Assembly: GCA_900114405.1 (NCBI GenBank)
Contig: FOSY01000001.1
Coordinates: 306,295 to 370,294, forward strand
DNA: 64,000 bases
Source of the DNA: Lachnospiraceae bacterium KH1T2
GTDB lineage: Bacteria > Bacillota > Clostridia > Lachnospirales > Lachnospiraceae
Reading direction: 5' to 3'
A program made the translations under genes and the position numbers. The notes below the pieces were generated by a model. It saw nothing but the letters and a program-made list of their open reading frames with translations, made no database searches and was not told where the DNA came from. How positions within the stretch are numbered: the first letter of the stretch is position 1; every line of letters starts with the position of its first letter. Below are positions 16,318 to 23,579 of this stretch, piece by piece.

Positions 16318-17331
16318 TCAGGCATCCTTCAGGCTGATCATATCACGTATCTTCTCATTGATTCTTTCTTCTTTGAATGATACGCATTGAATAATGGAGT
16401 TTGTAACCTCTTTATTCTTTGAACTGCCGTGGGTTTTAACAACAAGACCTTTCAGTCCAAGCAGTGGGGCTCCGCCATATTCGCTTACGTCAAATTTTTT
16501 AAGGACCCCTTTTAATGCAGGTTTGATAAGAAGTGCACCTATCTTACTGCGAAGTGAAGACATAAGACCTGCTTTCATCTCATGTATCATAGTCAATCCC
16601 ACACCTTCAAACATCTTCAGTGCAATGTTTCCCGCAAATGCTTCGCAGACAACAACGTCTGCAGCACCCTGAGGGATATCTCTCGCTTCAACGCTGCCAA
16701 TGAAATTAATATCAGGGCAGTTCTTCAAGAGAGGATATGTCTCTTTTACAAGGGCATTGCCCTTTTCTTCTTCTGTACCGATATTCAGGATTCCGACTGT
16801 AGGATTCTTGATTCCGATCACATGTTCCATGTAAACAGAACCCATCTTTGCAAACTGTACCAAATGATCAGGTCGTGCGTCAACATTAGCACCACAATCA
16901 AGAACAAGTGATACTCCATTTGATGTCGGGAAAAGTGGAGCAAGCGGTGGTCTTTCCACTCCGGGGATTCTTCCTACGATCACCTGACCGCCGACAAGAA
17001 TTGCTCCTGAGCTTCCTGCTGACACAAAAGCATCGCAGGTTCCGTCATGAACCATCTTCATTCCTACTACGATTGATGAATCTTTTTTCTTACGTATTGC
17101 CATAACCGGAGGCTCGCCTGTTTCAATCACTTCTGTACAGATCACAGGTATGATCCTATCCTTCGGATATGAATATTTAGCAAGCTCAGCGTTGAGCGCC
17201 TCTTCGGTTCCAACGAGATATACAACAATGTTTTCACGAAGGTTAACCGCATCGACCGCACCTTTAACTGTCTCTACCGGTGCATTGTCACCGCCCATCG
17301 CATCTACTGCAACTTTAACGACTTCTGACAT
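16318..17331 (-). CDS. plsX: Phosphate acyltransferase PlsX
   Basis: PlsX makes acyl-phosphate from acyl-ACP, the first step towards phosphatidic acid with PlsY. The 337-residue protein starts [15 protein letters not shown] and has [44 protein letters not shown] and [17 protein letters not shown]. It is followed by acpP. Two candidate promoters (17364-17392 and 17468-17497) precede it. I see no recognisable FapR operator. Confidence 0.96.
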   Translation of the reverse strand: MSEVVKVAVDAMGGDNAPVETVKGAVDAVNLRENIVVYLVGTEEALNAELAKYSYPKDRIIPVICTEVIETGEPPVMAIRKKKDSSIVVGMKMVHDGTCDAFVSAGSSGAILVGGQVIVGRIPGVERPPLAPLFPTSNGVSLVLDCGANVDARPDHLVQFAKMGSVYMEHVIGIKNPTVGILNIGTEEEKGNALVKETYPLLKNCPDINFIGSVEARDIPQGAADVVVCEAFAGNIALKMFEGVGLTMIHEMKAGLMSSLRSKIGALLIKPALKGVLKKFDVSEYGGAPLLGLKGLVVKTHGSSKNKEVTNSIIQCVSFKEERINEKIRDMISLKDA

Positions 17332-17363
17332 AATACATCTCCCTTACTGCGTAAGCAATATTT

Positions 17364-17392
17364 AATATACAAGAGAGCTATTCAAAAATCAA
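17364..17392 (-). promoter_or_regulatory. Proximal promoter of plsX-acpP
   Basis: A -35 box TTGATT (17387-17392) and a -10 box TATATT (17364-17369) are spaced by 17 bases on the minus strand, placing the start about 25-30 bases before the plsX ATG. Confidence 0.6.
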
Positions 17393-17467
17393 GCGTATTT
17401 TTAATTGCTCATTGTATACGTCATTATGCCTCATTTAACCCCTGTTTTTGTTTCTCTACATAAACAT

Positions 17468-17497
17468 TTTATACTGTAATTAGATGTAAAACGTCAA
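17468..17497 (-). promoter_or_regulatory. Distal promoter of plsX-acpP
   Basis: A -35 box TTGACG (17492-17497) and a -10 box TATAAA (17468-17473) are spaced by 18 bases. The resulting leader of about 130 bases contains a tiny open frame at 17378-17434 with an AGGGG site. The rest of the gap from here to the rpmF terminator (17500-17635) shows no gene. Confidence 0.55.
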
Positions 17498-17635
17498 TAT
17501 TTTTTGTAAAAAAATACCATATTAATTATATTGTCACAGATTACAATATCATTTCTTAGTCTTTCTATGCTTACACCCTCCAGCCAAATACTTCATCTAA
17601 TAACATTATTTTTTTCATATTTCTGCTCTTTATTT

Positions 17636-17675
17636 ATAAAAACAAAGAGAATCCAGAAAAAGTCCGGATTCTCTT
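17636..17675 (-). terminator. Terminator of rpmF, beyond the repeat array
   Basis: On the minus strand AAGAGAATCCGGA pairs with TCTGGATTCTCTT (13 bp with one G-U pair, loop CTTTT), followed by TGTTTTTAT. It is the first clear terminator after rpmF, so the 138-bp array between them is probably transcribed as the rpmF 3' region. Confidence 0.8.
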
Positions 17676-17693
17676 CGTTATAAACGTGTTAAC

Positions 17694-18115
17694 TTCCGAG
17701 CTGCAAGCCCCGCGTACTCGCAGTATCGCTTTGCGATCCTGCTTCGTCACGGCTGGCGCCACATCCAGATATACAAATAGCGCCTAATGCAGGCTTGCCT
17801 GCACGGCGCTATTGTGCTTCTGCGCGTGGCTTTCCGAGCTACAAGCCCCGCGTACTCGCAGTATCGCTTTGCAATCCTGCTTCGTCACGGCTGGCGCCAC
17901 ATCCAGATATACAAATAGCGCCTAATGCAGGCTTGCCTGCACGGCGCTATTGTGCTTCTGCGCGTGGCTTTCCGAGCTACAAGCCACGCGTACTCGCAGT
18001 ATCGCTTTGCAATCCTGCTTCGTCGCGGCTGGCGCCACATCCAGATATACAAATAGCGCCTAATGCAGGCTTGCCTGCACGGCGCTATTGTGTATATCTG
18101 CGCGTGGCTTGTAGC
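17694..18115. repeat. Three tandem copies of a 138-bp structured repeat (family B)
   Basis: Units begin at 17694, 17832 and 17970; the first two are 138 bp and the last 140 bp. They differ at only a few positions. Each contains a very stable hairpin: AATAGCGCC pairs with GGCGCTATT around an inner TGCAGG/CCTGCA hairpin (first copy 17776-17813). The last copy is bounded by a perfect 15-bp inverted repeat, GCTACAAGCCACGCG (17976-17990) and CGCGTGGCTTGTAGC (18101-18115). The array is richer in G and C than its surroundings and lies 20 bases after the rpmF stop. A plus-strand open frame runs through it only because 138 is divisible by three. Confidence 0.9.
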
Positions 18116-18136
18116 TACGCGTATATGTTCTCAAAC

Positions 18137-18319
18137 TCAATCAGCCTGAGAGATGATTTCCTTTTTATTGTAGGATCCACAGTTCTTGCAAACTCTGTGT
18201 GGGAACATAAGCTCGCCGCACTTAGGGCATGCTACAAGATTAAGAGAAGCCATTTTCCAGTTAGCTCTTCTCTGATCTCTGTGTCCCTTAGAGGATTTGT
18301 TCTTCGGACAGATAGACAT
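18137..18319 (-). CDS. rpmF: 50S ribosomal protein L32
   Basis: L32 is a small zinc-ribbon protein of the 50S subunit. The 60-residue product has CPKNKSSKGHRDQRRANWK and the four zinc ligands Cys31, Cys34, Cys44 and Cys47 (CPKCG and CKNCG), so this is the zinc-binding form. The GGAGGTG site lies a few bases before the ATG. It has a perfect-consensus promoter and its own terminator. The yceD (DUF177) gene that commonly precedes rpmF is missing here. Confidence 0.96.
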   Translation of the reverse strand: MSICPKNKSSKGHRDQRRANWKMASLNLVACPKCGELMFPHRVCKNCGSYNKKEIISQAD

Positions 18320-18374
18320 CTACTTACACCTCCTAACGCATATCAGCTTTCGCTGTTTTACTCATACTCAAATG

Positions 18375-18403
18375 ATTATACACATGTGCTTTTCTTTTGT
18401 CAA
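18375..18403 (-). promoter_or_regulatory. Promoter of rpmF (full consensus)
   Basis: The -35 box TTGACA (18398-18403) and -10 box TATAAT (18375-18380) are both perfect, with a 17-base spacer. It should be among the strongest promoters in the window. The -35 box is one arm of a short inverted repeat TGTCAA/TTGACA that begins just after the pta stop. Confidence 0.85.
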
Positions 18404-18432
18404 CAAAAATGATTGACACCATTTTCTTTTAT

Positions 18433-19452
18433 TTACTGAATCTGCGCCTGAACCGCTGTTATAGCTATAACCCCTTCGACATCATGGCTTGAACATCCGC
18501 GTGAAAGATCATTCACAGGGCGAGCTAATCCCTGAAGCAGAGGTCCATAGGCTTCTGCCTTTCCCAGTCTCTGCACAAGCTTATAGCCAATATTTCCCGC
18601 ATCGAGATTAGGAAAGATAAGTACATTCGCATGTCCTGCAACCTCAGATCCCGGTGCTTTTGACTCACCAACCTCCGGTACTATAGCTGCATCAAGCTGC
18701 AATTCTCCATCAAGTTTAAGTTCAGGATATTTCTCATGTGCTATCCTTACACCTTCTGTAACCTTATCTACAAGCGCATGCTTCGCGCTTCCCTTAGTAG
18801 AGTGCGAAAGCAGTGCCACTACAGGCTCAGCCTCTACAAGTGCCTTAAAACTCTTCGCACTTGAGTTTGCTATAACTGCCAACTGTTCAGAGTCAGGGTC
18901 CTGATTAAGTCCGCAATCACCGAATACAAAAGTACCCTTTGCACCCATTTCACAATCCGGTACACACATAACAAAGAATCCCGATACCATTTCAACTCCC
19001 GGAGCTGTCCTGAGTATCTGAAGAGCCGGTCTCAGTGTATCTGCAGTCGCATGGCACGCTCCTGCAACCATGCCATCTGCATCGCCCATTTTAACCATCA
19101 TTATTCCATAAGTCAGAAAATCTTCATGGAGTATCTTCTCAGCTTTCTCAGCTGTCATTCCTTTTTTGCTTCTAAGTTCTACGAGTTTTTCTTTATAGAG
19201 CGCAAATTTAGAATCTTCCTCAGGATTTACAACCTCAATGTCTGACACATCAATCCTGAGTTTTTTCGCCCTAGCCGTGATCTCATCCTTATTGCCGATC
19301 AAAACAATATCTGCGATTTCATCACGCATACTCCACGACGCAGCTCTAAGGACACGATCATCATTAGATTCCGGAAGGACTATCTTTTTCCTTTCCTGCG
19401 CTGCTCTAACCTTGATTTGTTTGATAAACGCACTATCCTCTGTCCTTGCCAT
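18433..19452 (-). CDS. pta: Phosphate acetyltransferase
   Basis: Pta interconverts acetyl-CoA and acetyl phosphate, feeding acetate and ATP formation. The 339-residue protein shows KKIVLPESNDDRVLRAA, GMMVKMGDADGMVAGACHAT, FFVMCVPDCEMGAKGTF, FGDCGLNQDPD, ALLSHSTKGSA and the end FPNLDAGNIGYKLVQRLG. The start at 19452 has GGAGGG upstream; an in-frame TTG at 19467 overlaps that site and is unlikely. Acetate kinase, often the next gene, is not present in the window. Confidence 0.95.
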   Translation of the reverse strand: MARTEDSAFIKQIKVRAAQERKKIVLPESNDDRVLRAASWSMRDEIADIVLIGNKDEITARAKKLRIDVSDIEVVNPEEDSKFALYKEKLVELRSKKGMTAEKAEKILHEDFLTYGIMMVKMGDADGMVAGACHATADTLRPALQILRTAPGVEMVSGFFVMCVPDCEMGAKGTFVFGDCGLNQDPDSEQLAVIANSSAKSFKALVEAEPVVALLSHSTKGSAKHALVDKVTEGVRIAHEKYPELKLDGELQLDAAIVPEVGESKAPGSEVAGHANVLIFPNLDAGNIGYKLVQRLGKAEAYGPLLQGLARPVNDLSRGCSSHDVEGVIAITAVQAQIQ

Positions 19453-19494
19453 ACCTTTTCCCTCCAATACACTGACAGGTCACACTCCTGTCCA

Positions 19495-19677
19495 TCATTC
19501 TTCAGGAAGCATATAATATCTGGTACATCCACATCTGGATTTGTACACCCTCTGCCATATCTTCCAAATGTAGTCCTTTGTTATAAACTTCCTTCGTAAC
19601 TTAGAAGTATCTGCAATTGCCGAAACTTCTATATAAAGCTCGTGTGCGAGCTCTGATTCAAATTTAATATTATTCAC
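19495..19677 (-). CDS. Small protein of unknown function upstream of pta
   Basis: This 60-residue frame starts with GTG behind a GAGGAAAAATAAG ribosome site and follows a good promoter (19711-19739). The protein is mixed-charge and helical at its N terminus (FESELAHELYIEVSAIADTS), basic in the middle, and ends with an aromatic-rich RVYKSRCGCTRYYMLPEE. It has a CGC pair of cysteines but no motif I recognise. It lies 42 bases before pta and would be cotranscribed with it. It is probably real from its signals, but its role is unknown. Confidence 0.5.
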   Translation of the reverse strand: MNNIKFESELAHELYIEVSAIADTSKLRRKFITKDYIWKIWQRVYKSRCGCTRYYMLPEE

Positions 19678-19710
19678 CTTATTTTTCCTCGTCTTTGATT
19701 ATCATCAAAT

Positions 19711-19739
19711 ATCATAAGCCACCAATAAAAACTTTTCAA
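19711..19739 (-). promoter_or_regulatory. Promoter of the small ORF-pta unit
   Basis: The -35 box TTGAAA (19734-19739) and -10 box TATGAT (19711-19716) are spaced by 17 bases. The start is about 25-30 bases before the small GTG-initiated frame. The divergent tmcAL gene begins some 60 bases on the other side. Confidence 0.6.
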
Positions 19740-19795
19740 GTTATTATTTTGTATGTTATTTTAAGAATGAAATTTTGATCACGGAGCACATAAAT

Positions 19796-21022
19796 ATGAA
19801 AATAACAGGAATAATAGCAGAATTCAATCCTTTTCATTCAGGGCATGAATATTTAATAAATAAAGCCATGGAAGAGACCTCTTCTGATGCCTGTATAGTA
19901 GTCATGAGCGGTGATTTTGTACAAAGAGGTGAACCGGCTTTTATAGATAAGTACTCCCGCGCCGAGGCCGCCTTAAGTTCAGGATGCTCGATGGTCATTG
20001 AGCTCGGTCAGCGCTCTGCTACCGGAAGTGCCGCAGAATTTGCAGAAGGAGCTGTAAAACTGCTCGATTCCTTAGGCATCGTAGATACTCTCTCTTTCGG
20101 AAGTGAATCAGGTGATTTACAAAAGCTCGAATCAATCTGCCGTATAATCACAGATGAGCCTGCTTCATATAAGACCAAACTAAAGGAAAACCTCTCTAAT
20201 GGACTTTCTTTCCCTGCCGCACGCGCTGCAGCCTTAAAGACGACCTGTGGTACAGATGAAGCCCTCCTAAGCGGCTCAAATAACATACTTGCCATAGAGT
20301 ATATGAAAGCATTAAGGGCAGCTGAAAGCCGAATTACGCCTTTCACCATCAAGCGCAGAGGGGAAGCATATAATTCAAAAAACATTTCTGAAACTAACTT
20401 CAGTTCTGCCAAAGCAATCCGTGAAGCTGTAATAAGCGGAAATATAAATATACCTGAAACCGCGTTGTGCAAAGGCTCTGCAAATATCTTAAAACACGCT
20501 GTTGAAAGAAATGCCTTCCTCACTCCTGATGATTTTTCTGCCGAGCTTATATACGCCTTAAGGATGAATCTAGATCAACTCGAAAATTTCTACGATCTTT
20601 CGCATGAACTTGCAGACCGCATACGCAATACAATAGATGAATTTAAGAGTTTTACCCAATATATCGAGCTGCTTAAGACCAAAAATCTGACCTATAGCGC
20701 AATAAGTCGTGCTCTTACACACGTACTCCTGAATATAAGCCACGACAGAAATTCTTCTATATCAGATTTTTTAGAGCCTGAATATATCCATGTTCTTGGT
20801 TTTAGAAAAGAGGCTTCAAATCTTTTGAGATTTATTGAGGAAAAGGCTTCTCTGCCGCTAATCATCCGTCCGACAGATGCAGCAGCAAAGCTCAATAAAA
20901 AAGCACTGCGTTCCTTCAATGAAGAAGTACGCAGTGCCAATATATACGAGTCTGCTATAAGCCGCAAATCAGGACAGCCTTTCCGAAACGAATTTCGTCG
21001 AAAAGTCTTAGTTCTTAAATGA
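19796..21022 (+). CDS. tmcAL: tRNA(Met) cytidine acetate ligase TmcAL (YlbM)
   Basis: TmcAL activates acetate with ATP and forms N4-acetylcytidine at the wobble base of elongator tRNA-Met. The 408-residue protein has the nucleotidyltransferase signature [29 protein letters not shown], and FGSESGD, followed by a helical C-terminal part. The start at 19796 has GGAG upstream; an in-frame TTG at 19775 overlaps that site. It is the only protein gene on the plus strand, and its 3' end overlaps the convergent DUF711 gene by 15 bases. Its use of acetate fits its neighbour pta, though it is transcribed in the opposite direction. Confidence 0.93.
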   Translation: MKITGIIAEFNPFHSGHEYLINKAMEETSSDACIVVMSGDFVQRGEPAFIDKYSRAEAALSSGCSMVIELGQRSATGSAAEFAEGAVKLLDSLGIVDTLSFGSESGDLQKLESICRIITDEPASYKTKLKENLSNGLSFPAARAAALKTTCGTDEALLSGSNNILAIEYMKALRAAESRITPFTIKRRGEAYNSKNISETNFSSAKAIREAVISGNINIPETALCKGSANILKHAVERNAFLTPDDFSAELIYALRMNLDQLENFYDLSHELADRIRNTIDEFKSFTQYIELLKTKNLTYSAISRALTHVLLNISHDRNSSISDFLEPEYIHVLGFRKEASNLLRFIEEKASLPLIIRPTDAAAKLNKKALRSFNEEVRSANIYESAISRKSGQPFRNEFRRKVLVLK

Positions 21023-22372
21023 GTGGATCGGTGCAGGAATTCTTCCTGTACGGTTCACAAATGCAGAACAGTCAAACTGATTTACCGGCATTATCGGTGC
21101 ATGACCAAGAAGTCCGCCGAATTCAACCGTATCGCCTACCTTTTTACCGATTACAGGAATCACTCTGACAGCTGTAGTTTTCTGGTTGACCATGCCAAGA
21201 GCCATCTCATCCGCAATGATTCCGGCAATCGTTGTATCCTTAGTATCTCCCGGAATCGCGATCATATCAAGACCTACCGAGCATACGCAAGTCATCGCCT
21301 CTAGCTTTTCAACTGTAAGCGCACCTGCCTCTACGGCATTTATCATTCCCTGATCTTCACTTACCGGAATAAATGCGCCTGAGAGTCCTCCTACATAGCT
21401 TGAAGCCATTACTCCGCCTTTCTTAACCTGATCGTTAAGAAGGGCAAGTGCTGCTGTAGTACCCGGAGCTCCTGCAAATTCTACTCCGATCTCCTCAAGG
21501 ATATCTGCAACAGAATCACCGATAGCCGGTGTAGGTGCGAGCGAAAGATCGATTATACCAAATGGAACTCCCAAACGTCTTGAAGCTTCCTGAGCAACAA
21601 GCTGTCCCACTCTGGTAACCTTGAAGGCTGTCTTTTTGATAGTTTCACAGAGGATCTCAAAATTCTTTCCTTCTACGCTCTTCAGTGCTTCTTTAACTAC
21701 ACCCGGTCCACTTACACCAACGTTGATCACTGCATCACCTTCAGTAACACCGTGAAATGCACCTGCCATAAACGGATTATCATCAGGTGCATTGCAAAGC
21801 ACTACGAGCTTGGCACAGCCAAGAGAATCTTTTTCCTTTGTCCACTCTGCAGTCTCCTTGATGATAGAACCCATCAGCCTGACAGCATCCATATTGATAC
21901 CTGTTTTAGTAGATGCAACATTAATACTTGAGCATATAAAATCAGTCTTTGCAAGCGCTTCAGGGATTGATCTGATAAGAAGCTCATCTGCCTTTGTCAT
22001 ATTTTTTGATACAAGTGCAGAATAACCGCCGATGAAGTTAACTCCAAGTTTCTTCGCACATCTATCAAGAGCTTCTGCGATCTTCACAAAATCCTGTGGC
22101 GTCTTACATGCCGCACCACCGATGATTGCAGCCGGTGTAATAGAGATTCTCTTGTTAACAATAGGAATTCCAAATTCGCGTTCAATTTCACGTCCTGTTG
22201 CAACAAGATCCTTTGCAACACGACAGATCTTATTCTCAATGTTCTCGATGACCTTATCAAGATCAGAATCAATACAATCTAAAAGGCTGATTCCCATTGT
22301 TATGGTTCTGACATCAAGATTTTCCTTTTCGATCATATCATTAGTTTCACGTACTTCGCTGATGTTTATCAT
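21008..22372 (-). CDS. DUF711 / UPF0210 (PFL) family protein
   Basis: This 454-residue protein belongs to the DUF711 family distantly related to pyruvate formate-lyase folds. Landmarks are [14 protein letters not shown] at the N terminus, [53 protein letters not shown], and [18 protein letters not shown]. The catalytic function is not established. It follows an ACT-domain gene by 67 bases, a pairing conserved in many Firmicutes, and its 3' end overlaps the convergent tmcAL. Confidence 0.9.
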   Translation of the reverse strand: MINISEVRETNDMIEKENLDVRTITMGISLLDCIDSDLDKVIENIENKICRVAKDLVATGREIEREFGIPIVNKRISITPAAIIGGAACKTPQDFVKIAEALDRCAKKLGVNFIGGYSALVSKNMTKADELLIRSIPEALAKTDFICSSINVASTKTGINMDAVRLMGSIIKETAEWTKEKDSLGCAKLVVLCNAPDDNPFMAGAFHGVTEGDAVINVGVSGPGVVKEALKSVEGKNFEILCETIKKTAFKVTRVGQLVAQEASRRLGVPFGIIDLSLAPTPAIGDSVADILEEIGVEFAGAPGTTAALALLNDQVKKGGVMASSYVGGLSGAFIPVSEDQGMINAVEAGALTVEKLEAMTCVCSVGLDMIAIPGDTKDTTIAGIIADEMALGMVNQKTTAVRVIPVIGKKVGDTVEFGGLLGHAPIMPVNQFDCSAFVNRTGRIPAPIHSFKN

Positions 22373-22439
22373 GCTTTTCTCCAGTCATTCTTACAGATAG
22401 TGTTCAGTAAAATCAGTCGGAGCTTGTACTCCGGCCGAG

Positions 22440-22712
22440 TTAAATTCTGTGCATTGAATCAAAAATATCCTCAAGCTGACATTTAACAGTAACACCTATT
22501 TCCTGCCCCACCTGCTCAAGCTCAGTTGAGAGTTCTACAAACGATTTAGAACTTCCGCTGACATCAACGATCATCATCATGTTAAAAAACCCACTGACGA
22601 TAGTCTGTGAAATATCGAGAATGTTTATCTTGTTATCTGCAAGATAACTGCAAACCTTTGCGATAATTCCAACGGTGTCTTTTCCAACTACGGTAATAAT
22701 GGCTTTCTTCAT
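22440..22712 (-). CDS. ACT domain protein (UPF0237 family)
   Basis: This 90-residue protein is essentially two ACT units: KKAIITVVGKDTVGIIAKVC and a second strand-helix part ending EIGVTVKCQLEDIF. ACT domains bind small molecules, usually amino acids. Its constant partner is the DUF711 gene that follows, so it probably regulates or assists that protein (inference). A small CGGAG/CTCCG hairpin lies between the two genes, directly after its stop codon. Confidence 0.9.
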   Translation of the reverse strand: MKKAIITVVGKDTVGIIAKVCSYLADNKINILDISQTIVSGFFNMMMIVDVSGSSKSFVELSTELEQVGQEIGVTVKCQLEDIFDSMHRI

Positions 22713-22769
22713 AACAGATTCTCCTCTTAAAAATGTGTATGTAGAGCGGTTTAGACCGCAATGCTACCC

Positions 22770-23579
22770 TTATACTGCTATACACTCCGAACGCTTATCT
22801 CTGCCGGCCACCATAAGGCGAAAATCAGCCAGCGACGGCATAAGTCTTTCCCCGGAAAGTCCAATCTCCATACGCACTGTTTCGTATGCAAGCTTATCAT
22901 AATTGTTTTCTTTACTCAAATGTCCCAGAAGAACTGTCTTCAGATCATTGCCGGCACTGAGAAGTATCTCAGTTAATTCTCCCGCAGTATCATTCGAAAG
23001 ATGACCACGATCCGAGAGTATACGCTGCTTAAGATAATATGGATACTTTCCAGCCTCAAGCATGTTCACATCATGGTTTGCTTCCAAAAGAAGTGCTGAA
23101 ACTCCTTTGAGGTTATCAATAATATATTCATCATATTTCCCAAGATCAGTCATAACTGCGACTGATCTGCCATCTGATGTAAAACGATATGCAACCGGAT
23201 CAGCTGCATCATGTGAAATATGAATTGGATTAATCGTTATATCATTTAATTCAAAAGGTCTGTCTGCTGAAATTTCATGTATAAGCTCATGCGGTGTCTT
23301 TGCCAGATCTTTTGTTGCAAGCATGGCCTCTATAGTTCCTTTAGTTGCATAGATTGGAAGTCCGTAACGTCTTGTTATCACTCCAAGCCCTTTAATATGG
23401 TCAGAGTGTTCATGTGTTATCAATATACCATCTATTTTCGCTGCGTCAACCAGCAATTCAGCAAGTCCTGCTTCTATCCTCTTACCTGAAATACCGGCAT
23501 CAACCAGCAAATTCGTTTTTCCTGTTCCAACATATATGCAGTTTCCAGAACTCCCGGAGGCTATGCTGCAAAGTTTCAT
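22770..23579 (-). CDS. MBL-fold metallohydrolase (YycJ/WalJ-like)
   Basis: This 269-residue metallo-beta-lactamase fold protein has CSIASGSSGNCIYVGTGKTN at the start, the metal-binding THEHSDHIKG motif, HISHDAADPVAYRF, and VLLGHLSKENN at the C terminus. This pattern matches the YycJ/WalJ group, proposed to act in DNA repair or cell wall regulation. The gene begins exactly at the stop of the FtsA-like gene, so the two are coupled. The usual walRK neighbours are absent. Confidence 0.88.
   Translation of the reverse strand: MKLCSIASGSSGNCIYVGTGKTNLLVDAGISGKRIEAGLAELLVDAAKIDGILITHEHSDHIKGLGVITRRYGLPIYATKGTIEAMLATKDLAKTPHELIHEISADRPFELNDITINPIHISHDAADPVAYRFTSDGRSVAVMTDLGKYDEYIIDNLKGVSALLLEANHDVNMLEAGKYPYYLKQRILSDRGHLSNDTAGELTEILLSAGNDLKTVLLGHLSKENNYDKLAYETVRMEIGLSGERLMPSLADFRLMVAGRDKRSECIAV

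Noticed and set aside
17332..17500. FapR operator before plsX
   Set aside because: No recognisable FapR-type palindrome was found around either promoter.
17694..18109. Tandem repeats considered as a CRISPR array
   Set aside because: The units are contiguous 138-bp copies without unique spacers, and no cas genes are present.
17795..18412. Open frame of 205 codons on the plus strand through the repeat array
   Set aside because: It arises from the 138-bp unit (46 codons) having no stop in that frame, continues antisense to rpmF, and has no ribosome site or recognisable domain.
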